This document shows, piece by piece, positions 8,582 to 17,664 of a DNA stretch of 64,000 nt. The translations under genes were made by a program, and so were the position numbers. Under the pieces are notes generated by a model. That model was given only the letters and a program-made list of their open reading frames with translations. It was not told where the DNA came from and made no database searches. Within the stretch, counting starts at the first letter, position 1; every line of letters starts with the position of its first letter. Source of the stretch: SIG291 sp045543455. GTDB lineage: Bacteria > Bacillota > Clostridia > Lachnospirales > Lachnospiraceae. Where the stretch lies: the NCBI GenBank assembly GCA_045543455.1, contig JAZQMK010000036.1:1-64000 (forward strand), read 5' to 3'.

Positions 8582-11500
8582 ATGGACAAAAAGAAACGAA
8601 GGATTAAACAAATGGGGAGAAAATTAGTTGCATTGATTTTAATTAGTGCAATGATTATTCCATTATTGTGTGTAACACAAAAGAAAGAAGAAGTAAAAGC
8701 TGCTGATTTGCCAACTGTAAATGAGGTGGAAGTAGCTAGAAGAATTATGGAGTTAGCAAAAATATTGGAGATTAACGAGGGTAACTTTAATGAAGGAGCC
8801 GGAATTCAGTTTACAGTAAATGAGGGTGCGTGTGCATCAGGTCATGAGACAAACAGTAATCCTGGATGTGATAATTGTAATAATTCAAATATTGTTCAAT
8901 CTGCTAAGTTTAAAGAAAGATTTGGATATAATGTAAATCCAGGTCTATTGACAAGACAATACTATCCAAGTGGTAACAAGGGAAGTCATATAGGCTGGAC
9001 ATGCCATGGTTTTGCGGCATTTGCTTTATGGTATATAGGAAAAGCAGACCCTACTAGTAATGTATCGGCTCAATTAGTGGGAACAGCTGGCGCTGCTTTC
9101 ACATATGATAATTTGGTTAAATTTGATATAAAGATAGGCGATGTAATAAGGGTTGATGATCATTCGATGATGTTTATCGGATTTGAAGGAACTACTAAAA
9201 TAAAAGTATTAGATTGTAATTGGGTTAATTATAAAACAGAAGATATTGCCACTGTAAAGATTCATAGTAATAAAACTTTTACAGGTTCTGAAATGGCAAT
9301 ATCAAGAGTAACAAATTACGCTCCTGATGGCAGTTATGTTTATGATGGAAATGAAATTATAAACGAAGAGATAGTGTCAAGTCGAATTAAGGAATTAGCC
9401 AAGATATTAGAGGTTAATGACGGTAATTTTAATGCAGGTTCAGGAATTCAATTTACAGTAAATGAAGGTGCATGCTCATCAGGTCATGCAACAAACAGTA
9501 ATCCAGGATGTGATAATTGTAATAATTCAAAAGTTGTTCAATCAGCAAAATTTAAAGAAAGATTTGGATATAATGTGGATCCTGGTTTGTTGACAAGACA
9601 ATATTATCCGAGTGGTAACAAGGGAAGTCATATTGGATGGACATGTCATGGCTTTGCTGCATTTGCTTTGTGGTATATTGGAAAAACAGAAACAACAGAT
9701 AATATATCAGCAAGATTAATAGGAACTGCTGGAGCTGCATTTACCTATGAAAATCTCGTGAAATTTGATATTAGAATAGGCGATGTAATCAGAGTAGACG
9801 GTCATTCTATGATGTTTATCGGATATGAAGGAACAACCGGAATAAAGGTCTTAGATTGCAATGCAGTAAATAGAGTTACTGCAGATATATCAACAGTAAA
9901 AATACGTACTAATAGTTTTTCAGGTAATGAAATGGCAATATCAAGAGTGATGAACTATTTCCCTGATGGTAGTAATGTTAATGATGGAGATACTACTACA
10001 AATGGAACTGTAAACGAAGCTATAGTTGCCAATAGAATTAAGGAATTAGCTGAAAAATTAGAGATTAATGAAGGTAATTTCAATAATGGTTGGGGAATTC
10101 AGTTTACAGTAAATGAAGGTGCATGTCCTTCAGGTCATGCGACTGGTGAAGTATGTGATAATTGTAAAAATTCAAATATTGTTCAATCTGCTAAATTTAA
10201 AGAGCGATTTGGATATAATGTAAACCCTAATTTATTGACGAGACAATACTATCCAAGTGGTAACAAAGGAAGTCATATAGGTTGGACCTGTCATGGTTTT
10301 GCCGCATTCGCATTATGGTATATTGGAAAGTCAGATATAACTAGTGATGTATCTGCAAACTTAGTAGGAACAGCAGGAGCAGAATATACATACGATAATC
10401 TAGTTAAGTTTGGTATAAAAATAGGCGATGTAATAAGAGTAGATGGACATTCAATGATGTTTATTGGATACGAAGGAACAACAGGAATAAAAGTATTAGA
10501 TTGTAATGCTGTTAATTATGTTCCAGCAGATATAGCAACTGTAAGAATTCGTACAACGTTATTTGAAGAATTTAAAGGTTCAAAAATGGCAATATCAAGA
10601 GTAACTAATTATGTTCCAGATGGAAGTTCTGTTGATATACCAGTTAATGTGTCAGGAGTAACATTAGATAAAACAAGTGTAACATTAACAAGTGCAGGAG
10701 CAACAACAACATTAGTTGCTACGATTACACCAACAAATGCATCAAATAAGAATGTAACATGGAAGTCAAGTAATGCATCCGTAGCAACAGTAAGTTCAAC
10801 AGGTGTTGTAACAGCAGTAGGAAATGGTACCGCAACAATCACAGCTACAACAGCAGACGGAAGCAAGACAGCTACATGTACAGTAACAGTAAAGATACCT
10901 GTAACAGGAGTTACATTAAATAAGACAAGTGTAACTTTAACAAGTAAAGGGGCAACAACAACTTTAACAGCAACAGTAGCACCAAGTAATGCGGCTAATA
11001 AGGATGTAACATGGAAATCAAGCAATACATCCGTAGCAACAGTAAGGTCAACAGGTGTTGTCACGGCAGTTGGTAACGGTACAGCAACAATAACAGCTAC
11101 AACAGTTGATGGAAATAAAGTTGCAACATGTACAGTAAAAGTTATAACAGAAGCGTTAAGCGTAAAACTTAACACAAGTACAACATCTATGTACACAGGT
11201 GACACAATTAAACTTACAGCTACGGCATCAGGCGGAGCAGGTGGATATACATATAGTTTCCTTATGTACAATGAAGCAACTAAAGGTTGGTTTAGATTTA
11301 ACGATTTCACAAGCGCAACAACATATAGTTGGACATCAAATGCAAGTGGTAACAGAACTTTCTATGTAGAAGTAAAAGATAGTCAAGGTACTATTGTTAG
11401 AAGTGAAGGTGTAACAGTTACTAATAAGAGCAACTTAGCAGTAAACTTATCAGTTAATGATACAGAAGTATTAAGTGGTCAAACTGTAAAGCTCACAGCA

Positions 11501-12544
11501 AAAGCAAGTGGTGGTGTAGGCTCTTATACATACAGTTTCTTAATGTACAACGAAGCAACAAAGAGCTGGTACAGATTTAACAGCTTCGCTAGTGCTAACA
11601 CATATAACTGGACAGCAAATGGCCAAAAAACATTGTATGTTGAAGTAAAAGACAGCGAAGGAACAGTAGTTAGAAGTACAGGTGTTAAAGTAACAATTGA
11701 AGCCTTAAAAGTAACACTTAATGCTAATAAGACAAGTATGTACTCAGATGAAACAGTAAAACTTACAGCTACAGCTTCAGGTGGAAGTGGCTCTTACACA
11801 TATAGCTTCTTAATGTATAATGATGCAACAAAGAGTTATTACAGATTTAATAGCTTTGCAAGTGCAACAATCTATAGTTGGACACCTAATGCTTCAGGTA
11901 CACGTACTCTTTATGTAGAAGTAAAAGATAGTGAAGGTACAGTTGTAAGAAGTGCAGGCGTTAAGATTAATATATCAGAAGCATTATCAGTAAAATTAAC
12001 AGCCAATGCTGGCAGCGTAGTAAAAGGTTCTAACTTAGGCTTTACAGCTACAGCATCAGGTGGAAGTGGTAAATACACATATAGCTTCTTAATGTACAAT
12101 GAAAACACAAAGATGTGGTATAGATTTGCAAGCTTCGCGGATGCTAATAAGTTAAGCTGGATAGCAGGAACAACTGATACAAGAGTATTCTATGTAGAAG
12201 CAAAGGATAGTACAGGCAAAGTTGTAAGAAGTGAAGGTATTACAATAAAAGTATTAGCAAGTACAGATTTAAAAGCAACAGTAACAACAAGCACATCTTC
12301 AGTAGTAGCAGGCCAAAGCGTTAAGCTTACAGCTTCTGCAACAGGTGGAGCAGGAAGTTATACATACAGTTTCTTAATCTATAACCCTACAACAGGTAAC
12401 TGGGGCAGATTAAATGACTTTAAGTCAACAAATACATATAGCTGGACAGCTTCAGGAAGTGGTGAAAGACAGTTCTATGTAGATGTAAAAGATGCTAATG
12501 GAACAGTTGTTAGAAGTGCGGTTAAAGTAGTGACAATTAAATAA
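8582..12544 (+). CDS. Secreted protein with three cysteine-peptidase domains, BIG2 and triple-Y repeats
   Basis: 1320 aa; ribosome binding site GAGGTGA before the ATG. The signal peptide ends near residue 40 (VKA-A). Three tandem papain-fold (NlpC/P60-like) domains follow. Their nucleophile Cys lies at 141, 355 and 570 (each in GWTCHGFAAFALWYIG), with a downstream His (H-SMMFIG; His194 in the first) and Asn/Asp in LDCN. Each domain starts with a Cys/His cluster of the type C-x3-H ... C-x2-C that could bind a metal. Two BIG2 domains (about 685-855) and five triple-Y-like modules (from about 857) complete the protein. The triplicated domains are near identical and so recently duplicated. All three keep the catalytic pair. 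Probably a wall-active or peptide-cleaving extracellular enzyme. Confidence 0.8.
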   Translation: MDKKKRRIKQMGRKLVALILISAMIIPLLCVTQKKEEVKAADLPTVNEVEVARRIMELAKILEINEGNFNEGAGIQFTVNEGACASGHETNSNPGCDNCNNSNIVQSAKFKERFGYNVNPGLLTRQYYPSGNKGSHIGWTCHGFAAFALWYIGKADPTSNVSAQLVGTAGAAFTYDNLVKFDIKIGDVIRVDDHSMMFIGFEGTTKIKVLDCNWVNYKTEDIATVKIHSNKTFTGSEMAISRVTNYAPDGSYVYDGNEIINEEIVSSRIKELAKILEVNDGNFNAGSGIQFTVNEGACSSGHATNSNPGCDNCNNSKVVQSAKFKERFGYNVDPGLLTRQYYPSGNKGSHIGWTCHGFAAFALWYIGKTETTDNISARLIGTAGAAFTYENLVKFDIRIGDVIRVDGHSMMFIGYEGTTGIKVLDCNAVNRVTADISTVKIRTNSFSGNEMAISRVMNYFPDGSNVNDGDTTTNGTVNEAIVANRIKELAEKLEINEGNFNNGWGIQFTVNEGACPSGHATGEVCDNCKNSNIVQSAKFKERFGYNVNPNLLTRQYYPSGNKGSHIGWTCHGFAAFALWYIGKSDITSDVSANLVGTAGAEYTYDNLVKFGIKIGDVIRVDGHSMMFIGYEGTTGIKVLDCNAVNYVPADIATVRIRTTLFEEFKGSKMAISRVTNYVPDGSSVDIPVNVSGVTLDKTSVTLTSAGATTTLVATITPTNASNKNVTWKSSNASVATVSSTGVVTAVGNGTATITATTADGSKTATCTVTVKIPVTGVTLNKTSVTLTSKGATTTLTATVAPSNAANKDVTWKSSNTSVATVRSTGVVTAVGNGTATITATTVDGNKVATCTVKVITEALSVKLNTSTTSMYTGDTIKLTATASGGAGGYTYSFLMYNEATKGWFRFNDFTSATTYSWTSNASGNRTFYVEVKDSQGTIVRSEGVTVTNKSNLAVNLSVNDTEVLSGQTVKLTAKASGGVGSYTYSFLMYNEATKSWYRFNSFASANTYNWTANGQKTLYVEVKDSEGTVVRSTGVKVTIEALKVTLNANKTSMYSDETVKLTATASGGSGSYTYSFLMYNDATKSYYRFNSFASATIYSWTPNASGTRTLYVEVKDSEGTVVRSAGVKINISEALSVKLTANAGSVVKGSNLGFTATASGGSGKYTYSFLMYNENTKMWYRFASFADANKLSWIAGTTDTRVFYVEAKDSTGKVVRSEGITIKVLASTDLKATVTTSTSSVVAGQSVKLTASATGGAGSYTYSFLIYNPTTGNWGRLNDFKSTNTYSWTASGSGERQFYVDVKDANGTVVRSAVKVVTIK

Positions 12545-12563
12545 TAGTTTTTAAAATAAAATA

Positions 12564-12606
12564 GACCTTCTATGTTGTTAATATAATACATAGAAGGTCA
12601 TTTTAT
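12564..12606 (+). terminator. Rho-independent terminator
   Basis: GACCTTCTATGT (12564-12575) pairs perfectly with ACATAGAAGGTC (12588-12599) and is followed by ATTTTAT. It lies just after the 1320-aa gene. Confidence 0.85.
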
Positions 12607-12753
12607 AACTTTAGATAATACTACAATCTTATCAGTTGTTAGAATCAAAATTCTCATTTTACAAGTACTTACACATAAGCGTGCTAATTCAGTTAGAGTA
12701 ATATTGTGTTTTTTGCGTAATTCAGTGATTAGTTCTGCTATTAATAGTATCAT
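12598..12753 (-). pseudogene. Possible remnant of an XRE-type helix-turn-helix gene
   Basis: A 51-codon frame on the minus strand begins with residues like ELITELRKKHNITLTELARL, which resemble the first helices of an XRE DNA-binding domain. The similarity then decays. No Shine-Dalgarno precedes the ATG, and the 3' end runs into the terminator hairpin of the neighbouring gene. It is probably a decayed fragment. This is the only gene-like content in the 367-base gap 12545-12911 apart from the terminator and promoter. Confidence 0.3.
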
Positions 12754-12822
12754 ATCTATGTTTATTTTAGTAAAAATGTAAGTGATAATGTGTTACAGAA
12801 TATTATAAAAGAAGTTAAAAGG

Positions 12823-12877
12823 GAATTATCTAGGGTGATTAGCGAGAATTGACGGAAAGAATTTAATGAGATATAAT
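12823..12877 (+). promoter_or_regulatory. Promoter of LRR gene, shares upstream box with 8491-8546
   Basis: -35 TTGACG at 12849-12854 and -10 TATAAT at 12872-12877, spacer 17. The upstream AATTATC-x-AG-xx-TGATTA matches the promoter of the 1320-aa surface gene. Confidence 0.7.
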
Positions 12878-12911
12878 AATGTTATAATATTAAATACCGA
12901 GGTGACAAAAT

Positions 12912-13703
12912 ATGGAAGCAAAGAAATACGTAGAAAATTTAAAAGAAATTTTAAAAAAAGTTGGGGATATGTCAGATTTAAATTTTGATTATTTGGTGGT
13001 ATCAGATGATCCAGATTGTGATGCTGATTATGGTATCGATTATAATGGGAATTTGGTTATAGATAGAACATCTACATTTTTGCCAGTAGAGGAATTGGAA
13101 CACATAAGATATAGAGGTACAAAGGAAATATATTCGAAACAAGATTGTTATGTGTCATTTGTTTTCAGAGATGATACAATTTTGTATGCATATTTCGATG
13201 ATTCAAGTATTCCAGGAATGATATGTGAATTGCAATATAAAGGAAAACGATTTTCTATAAATACTTCGAAAAGGCTTGTTACAGCAATTAACTATGGTTG
13301 GAATGGTAAGGATGAGTTTGTTGTTACTAATGACGGAACGCTGATAGCCTATCTTGGACAGGAAAAGAATGTTGTAATACCGAATGGTGTAACTAGTATA
13401 GCTGAATCTGCTTTCGAGGATGATAGCGTTGAAACGGTGGTTTTGGCCGATTCTGTTAAAAGTATAGGCGAAAGAGCTTTTTTAGGTACTAGAGGGCTTA
13501 AAAGTATTGAGTTGAAAAATGTCGAGGTAATAAAAAAAGATGCGTTTAGAGCAAGCGGATTAAGTAATATAACTTTACCAGCTACACTTAAAGAGTTGGG
13601 AGAAGAAGTGTTTTACTATTCTTATATACGCAATAAAGATTGTGTTGATAATAGGTCAGAGATAGAGATTACGGATGAGATGTTTAAGTGGAATGAGGTG
13701 TAG
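12912..13703 (+). CDS. BspA-like leucine-rich repeat protein
   Basis: 263 aa, ribosome binding site CGAGGTGAC. The N-terminal half (1-135) is an unrecognised domain with an acidic DDPDCDADYG stretch. Residues about 150-245 are LRR_5 (BspA-type) repeats (VVIPNGVTSIAESAF, LKSIELKNVEVI, LSNITLPATLKELG). There is no signal peptide, so it is probably cytoplasmic, unlike most BspA repeat proteins. It is a close paralog of the gene at 16802. It shares a promoter box with the upstream surface gene. Function unknown; LRR_5 repeats usually mediate protein contact. Confidence 0.75.
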   Translation: MEAKKYVENLKEILKKVGDMSDLNFDYLVVSDDPDCDADYGIDYNGNLVIDRTSTFLPVEELEHIRYRGTKEIYSKQDCYVSFVFRDDTILYAYFDDSSIPGMICELQYKGKRFSINTSKRLVTAINYGWNGKDEFVVTNDGTLIAYLGQEKNVVIPNGVTSIAESAFEDDSVETVVLADSVKSIGERAFLGTRGLKSIELKNVEVIKKDAFRASGLSNITLPATLKELGEEVFYYSYIRNKDCVDNRSEIEITDEMFKWNEV

Positions 13704-13792
13704 AGGTTATACAGAATTAATCTTTTTATCTGGATTTGAGAGCTTGTGAGAAAGTTTGTGGAAACCTCGGAAATTTAAGGAACGTGTTTGAA

Positions 13793-13821
13793 TTGACTAG
13801 TATATTATTAAAGTGTATAAT
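13793..13821 (+). promoter_or_regulatory. Predicted sigma-A promoter
   Basis: -35 TTGACT at 13793-13798 and -10 TATAAT at 13816-13821 with a 17-base spacer, 44 bases before the next gene. Confidence 0.65.
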
Positions 13822-13864
13822 TTATTATGTTACATATAATTTGGAATAAAGAATAGAATGTCTG

Positions 13865-14797
13865 ATGAGGAATGTTATGAAATTAGAATTTGATAAGCAT
13901 CTCACACCTGCAGAGAGATTTAAAAGATACGTTGAACTGGCTAAATGGAATTATGAATTGTCAAATGATTGTAATAAAGCTACTAATAAAGCTATTTTGG
14001 AGTGGTATAATAAGAAGTATAACGCTTCATTGTCAGAGTCAAGTATTTCAAAGTATTTAAGTGGTACAAATGAGATTCCTATAGATGTGTACATTAATAT
14101 GAAAGAACTGGCAGGGATTGAAGATGTATATTGTGGTATGGGAGCTTCTAGAGAAGATTATGAAATAGCCTCTAGTTTCAAAGAATCATTACAGTTTGTT
14201 AAGGAAGAGATTGAGTTTATATGTAAACTCGAAGAATTAGAAGGTTTGGAAGGTGATTCCATCAAGGACATTTTGAAAACGTTAATACAATTTTGTGAAT
14301 GTGCTTCTCGAAAAGAATATCAGCAAGAAATACTGTTATTACAAGAACTTAAAAAACGTATTTCGTATAATGAGAGAAAGATAAAATATGCAATTTATAA
14401 TCATACTATGGCACCTTCGTATGATAAAGAATTATGTTTACGAAAGAGTTATGTCTCAGAACAGATTGATTCAGGTTCAATAATTTGTAATTGTGGTAGT
14501 GAAAACGATATTGAAGGATATCATTGTCATGAACATACGTGGTATGACTTGTCAACAAAAGATAGTAATTATACTCCACAGAATTCAGGCGCATCAGAAA
14601 TAAATAATAAAAAGAATTATTCAAATATTAGTATGTTTGATTTAGAAATTATTAAAGATAGATACAATAGTTTATCTCATCTTATTCATACATGTATTAA
14701 TTTATATGAAAAAATAAGCGAAGAAAGTTATATGGATATACCGGTAAAAGAGGAAAGCGATATATTACGAAGTTTACAATCATATATGGAGAGTTGA
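13865..14797 (+). CDS. Uncharacterised protein with XRE-like N-terminus
   Basis: 310 aa. Two Met codons are available (13865 and 13877); ribosome binding signals are weak for both. Residues about 40-75 (SESSISKYLSGTNEIP) resemble the recognition helix and following turn of XRE repressors, so DNA binding is possible. The middle is helical and charged. Residues about 203-225 carry C-x-C and H-x-C-x-H-x-H spacing (CNCG, YHCHEH), a possible metal site. No signal peptide or membrane segment is visible. It has its own promoter and terminator and so is a single-gene unit. I do not recognise the family as a whole. Confidence 0.6.
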   Translation: MRNVMKLEFDKHLTPAERFKRYVELAKWNYELSNDCNKATNKAILEWYNKKYNASLSESSISKYLSGTNEIPIDVYINMKELAGIEDVYCGMGASREDYEIASSFKESLQFVKEEIEFICKLEELEGLEGDSIKDILKTLIQFCECASRKEYQQEILLLQELKKRISYNERKIKYAIYNHTMAPSYDKELCLRKSYVSEQIDSGSIICNCGSENDIEGYHCHEHTWYDLSTKDSNYTPQNSGASEINNKKNYSNISMFDLEIIKDRYNSLSHLIHTCINLYEKISEESYMDIPVKEESDILRSLQSYMES

Positions 14798-14848
14798 TGT
14801 TTGTTATATATTTTGGAAAATGAATAGTTGTAAAATAGGGAAAATATG

Positions 14849-14879
14849 ACTACTTCAAGAAATTGAGGTAGTTTTTTTA
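14849..14879 (+). terminator. Rho-independent terminator
   Basis: ACTACTTCAA pairs with TTGAGGTAGT around a short loop, followed by seven T residues. Confidence 0.9.
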
Positions 14880-14983
14880 TTGAAAATTTCTTATAGAGAA
14901 AGACTTCGAAAAAGTATGATATAATATATATAGGAAATATTGTATAGAATGTTGGCCACTAAATTAAAGAAAGGATGATAATT

Positions 14984-15406
14984 ATGGTCTTTAATATGAA
15001 ATTAAATCCTGCTCCATTTGAGAGTATCTTAAGTGGTAAAAAGGTAATTGAATTAAGGTTATATGACTTTAAAAGAAGAGAACTTCGCCTTGATGATTAT
15101 CTTATATTCACAAATACTGAGAATGTGAAGAGGAAAATATTGGTTAAGATAAAAAATTTAAGCAGGTATGATACCTTTGAGCAATGCTTTTTAGAAGTGT
15201 CTCCAGCATTGTGTGGATTTGAAGAAGATATATCGTTCCAAGAGGCTGCGGTTAAGATGGAGACATACTATTCACCAGAAGATATTAAAAAGTTTGGTGT
15301 TCTTGCTATTGGTATTGAGTTGAAGAATATTGAAGAAGTTTTGACACATAAAAAGGCTGAAGAAGAGGCTTTTTATGATAAGTATTTTCCTGATGGACTG
15401 AAGTGA
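14984..15406 (+). CDS. ASCH/PUA-like domain protein
   Basis: 140 aa starting at 14984, chosen over the in-frame ATG at 14975, which overlaps the AAAGG ribosome binding site. Residues 5-40 (MKLNPAPFESILSGKKVIE) are the classical start of an ASCH domain, including the G-x-K-x-x-E-x-R-like element (GKKVIELRLYD). The ASCH fold is PUA-related and is usually linked to RNA or modified-nucleotide binding. It is followed after 31 bases by the membrane-protein gene, so probably the first gene of the operon reaching to about 20607. A TATAAT near 14920 may be its -10. Confidence 0.75.
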   Translation: MVFNMKLNPAPFESILSGKKVIELRLYDFKRRELRLDDYLIFTNTENVKRKILVKIKNLSRYDTFEQCFLEVSPALCGFEEDISFQEAAVKMETYYSPEDIKKFGVLAIGIELKNIEEVLTHKKAEEEAFYDKYFPDGLK

Positions 15407-15470
15407 GAATTTGTTATACGAGTAGGAGGCTAACTATATGAAGTCAAGTACTAAACAGGAGGAATTTAAG

Positions 15471-16778
15471 ATGAACAAAAAAACAAACAAAAAAGCAGTA
15501 TTAGTTGGAATTGGCATAGCCATATGCTATGTAATTATGTACATAATTACAATCTTAAAAGAGAATGCAATAGTAAAGCTTAATTATTATGATTTTATGT
15601 CAATTACAAAAATATGTGTTGGTACTTTTTTGGTGACTATTATTGTAGTATTAATACCTTTTGAAGATATAGGATATATATGGAAAAATGATTTGCTGTA
15701 TAAGCATATTAACGTAAAAATATCGGATGTAAAAAAACATCAATTAATAAATGCAGTTATTTTATACCTAGTCGTTGCTTTATTTGGGATTTGGTATAAA
15801 TCTCAATTTTTTTATAGCTTTTTTAAGATGTCATTAAGATACTCATTTATTATAACATTGATTGTTTTATATGTGCTTATTCATTCATTTGAATTGTTAA
15901 AAAAGAATCTATCGCTTGTTGTGTTTGATTTGACTTTAATTGCTGCAAATGGTTTAGTGTTATTTTTATATACCAGAGAGTTTTATGTGGCATTTATAGT
16001 TACTCTAGCATTAAATATTTCATGGTGTATATATATGCTTAATACAGAAAGAAAGTACAAGCTTTTTATGATATTTAGTAGTATAGTGACTAATCTTTTT
16101 CTTTTGTTAAGTGCAATTCCTATAACAGGGAGAGAAAAAAAGTTATATGCTTGGTTTAATCCGGAGAAAAGTGCTTTTGGATTTGAACATCAGGTATTAA
16201 GAGAACATTCATTACTTCTTGCTAAGGATGCTGGTTTTCGTATGGTGTACAGACATCCGTTTTCTGCTATATACAGTTATCTTGGTGTGTTGTCGCTGAT
16301 TATTTTTATTCTGGCGTTTATTGTGATGGGAGCGTTGGTTATACATAGCAGAAAGCTAGTGTCAAAGAAGAGATACCAGATGATGCTTGGTATATTTACA
16401 ATTTTTGCAACGTTGTTTGTATATACCTTCTTTGCAGACCTGGGATTTGTACCAACGACTTCTATATCATTGATAATACCATTTATACAGATAGTTGGTG
16501 TTGGAATTATGCTTAGAATCTTTTTCAAGAGAGAAGTGTCTCAAAAGATTGTTAGTATGCAAGAATTTTATGAAAAGTTAGAAATGGAATCGGATGATGA
16601 TTTCGAAGACTTATTAGAGAAGCGTATTTGCAGCCAGAAGAGTCAGCGCCTTAAAATTAATAGAGATAAGATTGCAGAAGGGTTAAGTGAGGAAGAAAAA
16701 GAAAAGAAATGCGAGGATGGTCCTAAGGTAGAAGGAAAATTTATGAGAAGATTGCGTGAACGTAATAAATTACAATAA
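15471..16778 (+). CDS. Polytopic membrane protein, degenerate SEDS (FtsW/RodA)-like
   Basis: 435 aa from the ATG at 15471 (AGGAGG just upstream); an in-frame ATG at 15438 also has an AGGAGG and would add 11 residues. About ten hydrophobic segments are present. The segment reading WFNPEKSAFGFEHQV resembles the NP...G...Q region after the long loop of FtsW/RodA. The C-terminal part (YLGVLSLIIFILAF ... DLGFVPTTSISLIIPFIQ) resembles the SEDS signature G-x-L-P-x-T-G-x-x-x-P-F-I-S. The catalytic Asp expected ten residues before the LG is replaced (RHPFSAIYSYLG), so glycosyltransferase activity is doubtful. The C-terminal 75 residues are acidic then basic, and cytoplasmic. A paralog lies at 17665. 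The SEDS link is my inference from motif spacing. Confidence 0.6.
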   Translation: MNKKTNKKAVLVGIGIAICYVIMYIITILKENAIVKLNYYDFMSITKICVGTFLVTIIVVLIPFEDIGYIWKNDLLYKHINVKISDVKKHQLINAVILYLVVALFGIWYKSQFFYSFFKMSLRYSFIITLIVLYVLIHSFELLKKNLSLVVFDLTLIAANGLVLFLYTREFYVAFIVTLALNISWCIYMLNTERKYKLFMIFSSIVTNLFLLLSAIPITGREKKLYAWFNPEKSAFGFEHQVLREHSLLLAKDAGFRMVYRHPFSAIYSYLGVLSLIIFILAFIVMGALVIHSRKLVSKKRYQMMLGIFTIFATLFVYTFFADLGFVPTTSISLIIPFIQIVGVGIMLRIFFKREVSQKIVSMQEFYEKLEMESDDDFEDLLEKRICSQKSQRLKINRDKIAEGLSEEEKEKKCEDGPKVEGKFMRRLRERNKLQ

Positions 16779-16801
16779 TGGATAAGAATAGGAGACTAAC
16801 T

Positions 16802-17632
16802 ATGGAAGTAAAAGAATATGTTAAAAAAATGAGAGAGACTTTGAAGAAAGTTGGTGTTATGTCGGGTTTAAATTTTGATTACTTAATTGTATCAGAAGAT
16901 CCTGATTGCGATGCTGATTATGGTGTGGACTATAAGGGCAATCTTAGAATAGACGGCTATTCTACATTTTTACCATTGGCTGATTTAGAGCATATCAGAT
17001 ATAGAGGGATGAAAGATGTGGGCTCAGATTATGATTGTTATATATCATTTGTATTTAAGAATGATATAACTCTATATGCCTATTTTTTAGGCTTACATCC
17101 GGGAGAGAATTATGGCTTGATATACAAAGGGAAAAGAATATCTACTGTGGCTTCAAAAGGGGTTGTTATGGCGACTAGTTGTGGCTGGGACGGTAAAGAT
17201 GAGTTTGTTATTACTAAAGATGGAACTTTAACTGCGTATCTTGGGCAGAAAAAGAATATAGTGATACCAGATGGTGTGGTTAGTATTGGTAAATCTGCTT
17301 TCGAGGGTGATATGGTGGTTGAAACAGTAGTGTTGTCTCCAACTGTAAAATATATTGAAGAGAGAGCTTTTTTAGGTACATTTAAGCTTAAGAGTATTGA
17401 TTTGAAAAATGTTGAAGTAATAGAAGATAATGCATTTAGAGCAAGCAGACTATCTAATATAACTTTGCCTGAAACACTTAAGGAATTAGGCGAAGAAGTG
17501 TTTTATTATTCAGGTATATTAGGTGCAGAGTGCATTGATAATAAGTCAGGGATAGAGATTACAAGTGCGATATGTAATAATAAAATTTTCGAGGGGTATT
17601 ATAATTGGATAGATGAGTCATCTATGTTATAA
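16802..17632 (+). CDS. BspA-like leucine-rich repeat protein, paralog of 12912
   Basis: 276 aa from the ATG at 16802, preceded by AGGAG at a spacing of about 7. This start aligns with the paralog at 12912 (MEVKEYV versus MEAKKYV), while the upstream ATG at 16778 overlaps the previous stop. It has the same layout: an N-terminal domain with the acidic DPDCDADYG stretch, then LRR_5 repeats from about residue 150 (VIPDGVVSIGKSAF, LKSIDLKNVEVI, LSNITLPETLKELG). It sits between the two SEDS-like genes with short gaps, so is probably co-transcribed with them. Cytoplasmic by absence of a signal peptide. Function unknown. Confidence 0.75.
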   Translation: MEVKEYVKKMRETLKKVGVMSGLNFDYLIVSEDPDCDADYGVDYKGNLRIDGYSTFLPLADLEHIRYRGMKDVGSDYDCYISFVFKNDITLYAYFLGLHPGENYGLIYKGKRISTVASKGVVMATSCGWDGKDEFVITKDGTLTAYLGQKKNIVIPDGVVSIGKSAFEGDMVVETVVLSPTVKYIEERAFLGTFKLKSIDLKNVEVIEDNAFRASRLSNITLPETLKELGEEVFYYSGILGAECIDNKSGIEITSAICNNKIFEGYYNWIDESSML

Positions 17633-17664
17633 TATAACTAAATCTTAAAAGGAAGTGTGAAATT

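Noticed and set aside
9552..9740. Minus-strand frame inside the triple-domain surface gene
   Set aside because: Antisense to a strongly conserved catalytic domain; no independent support.
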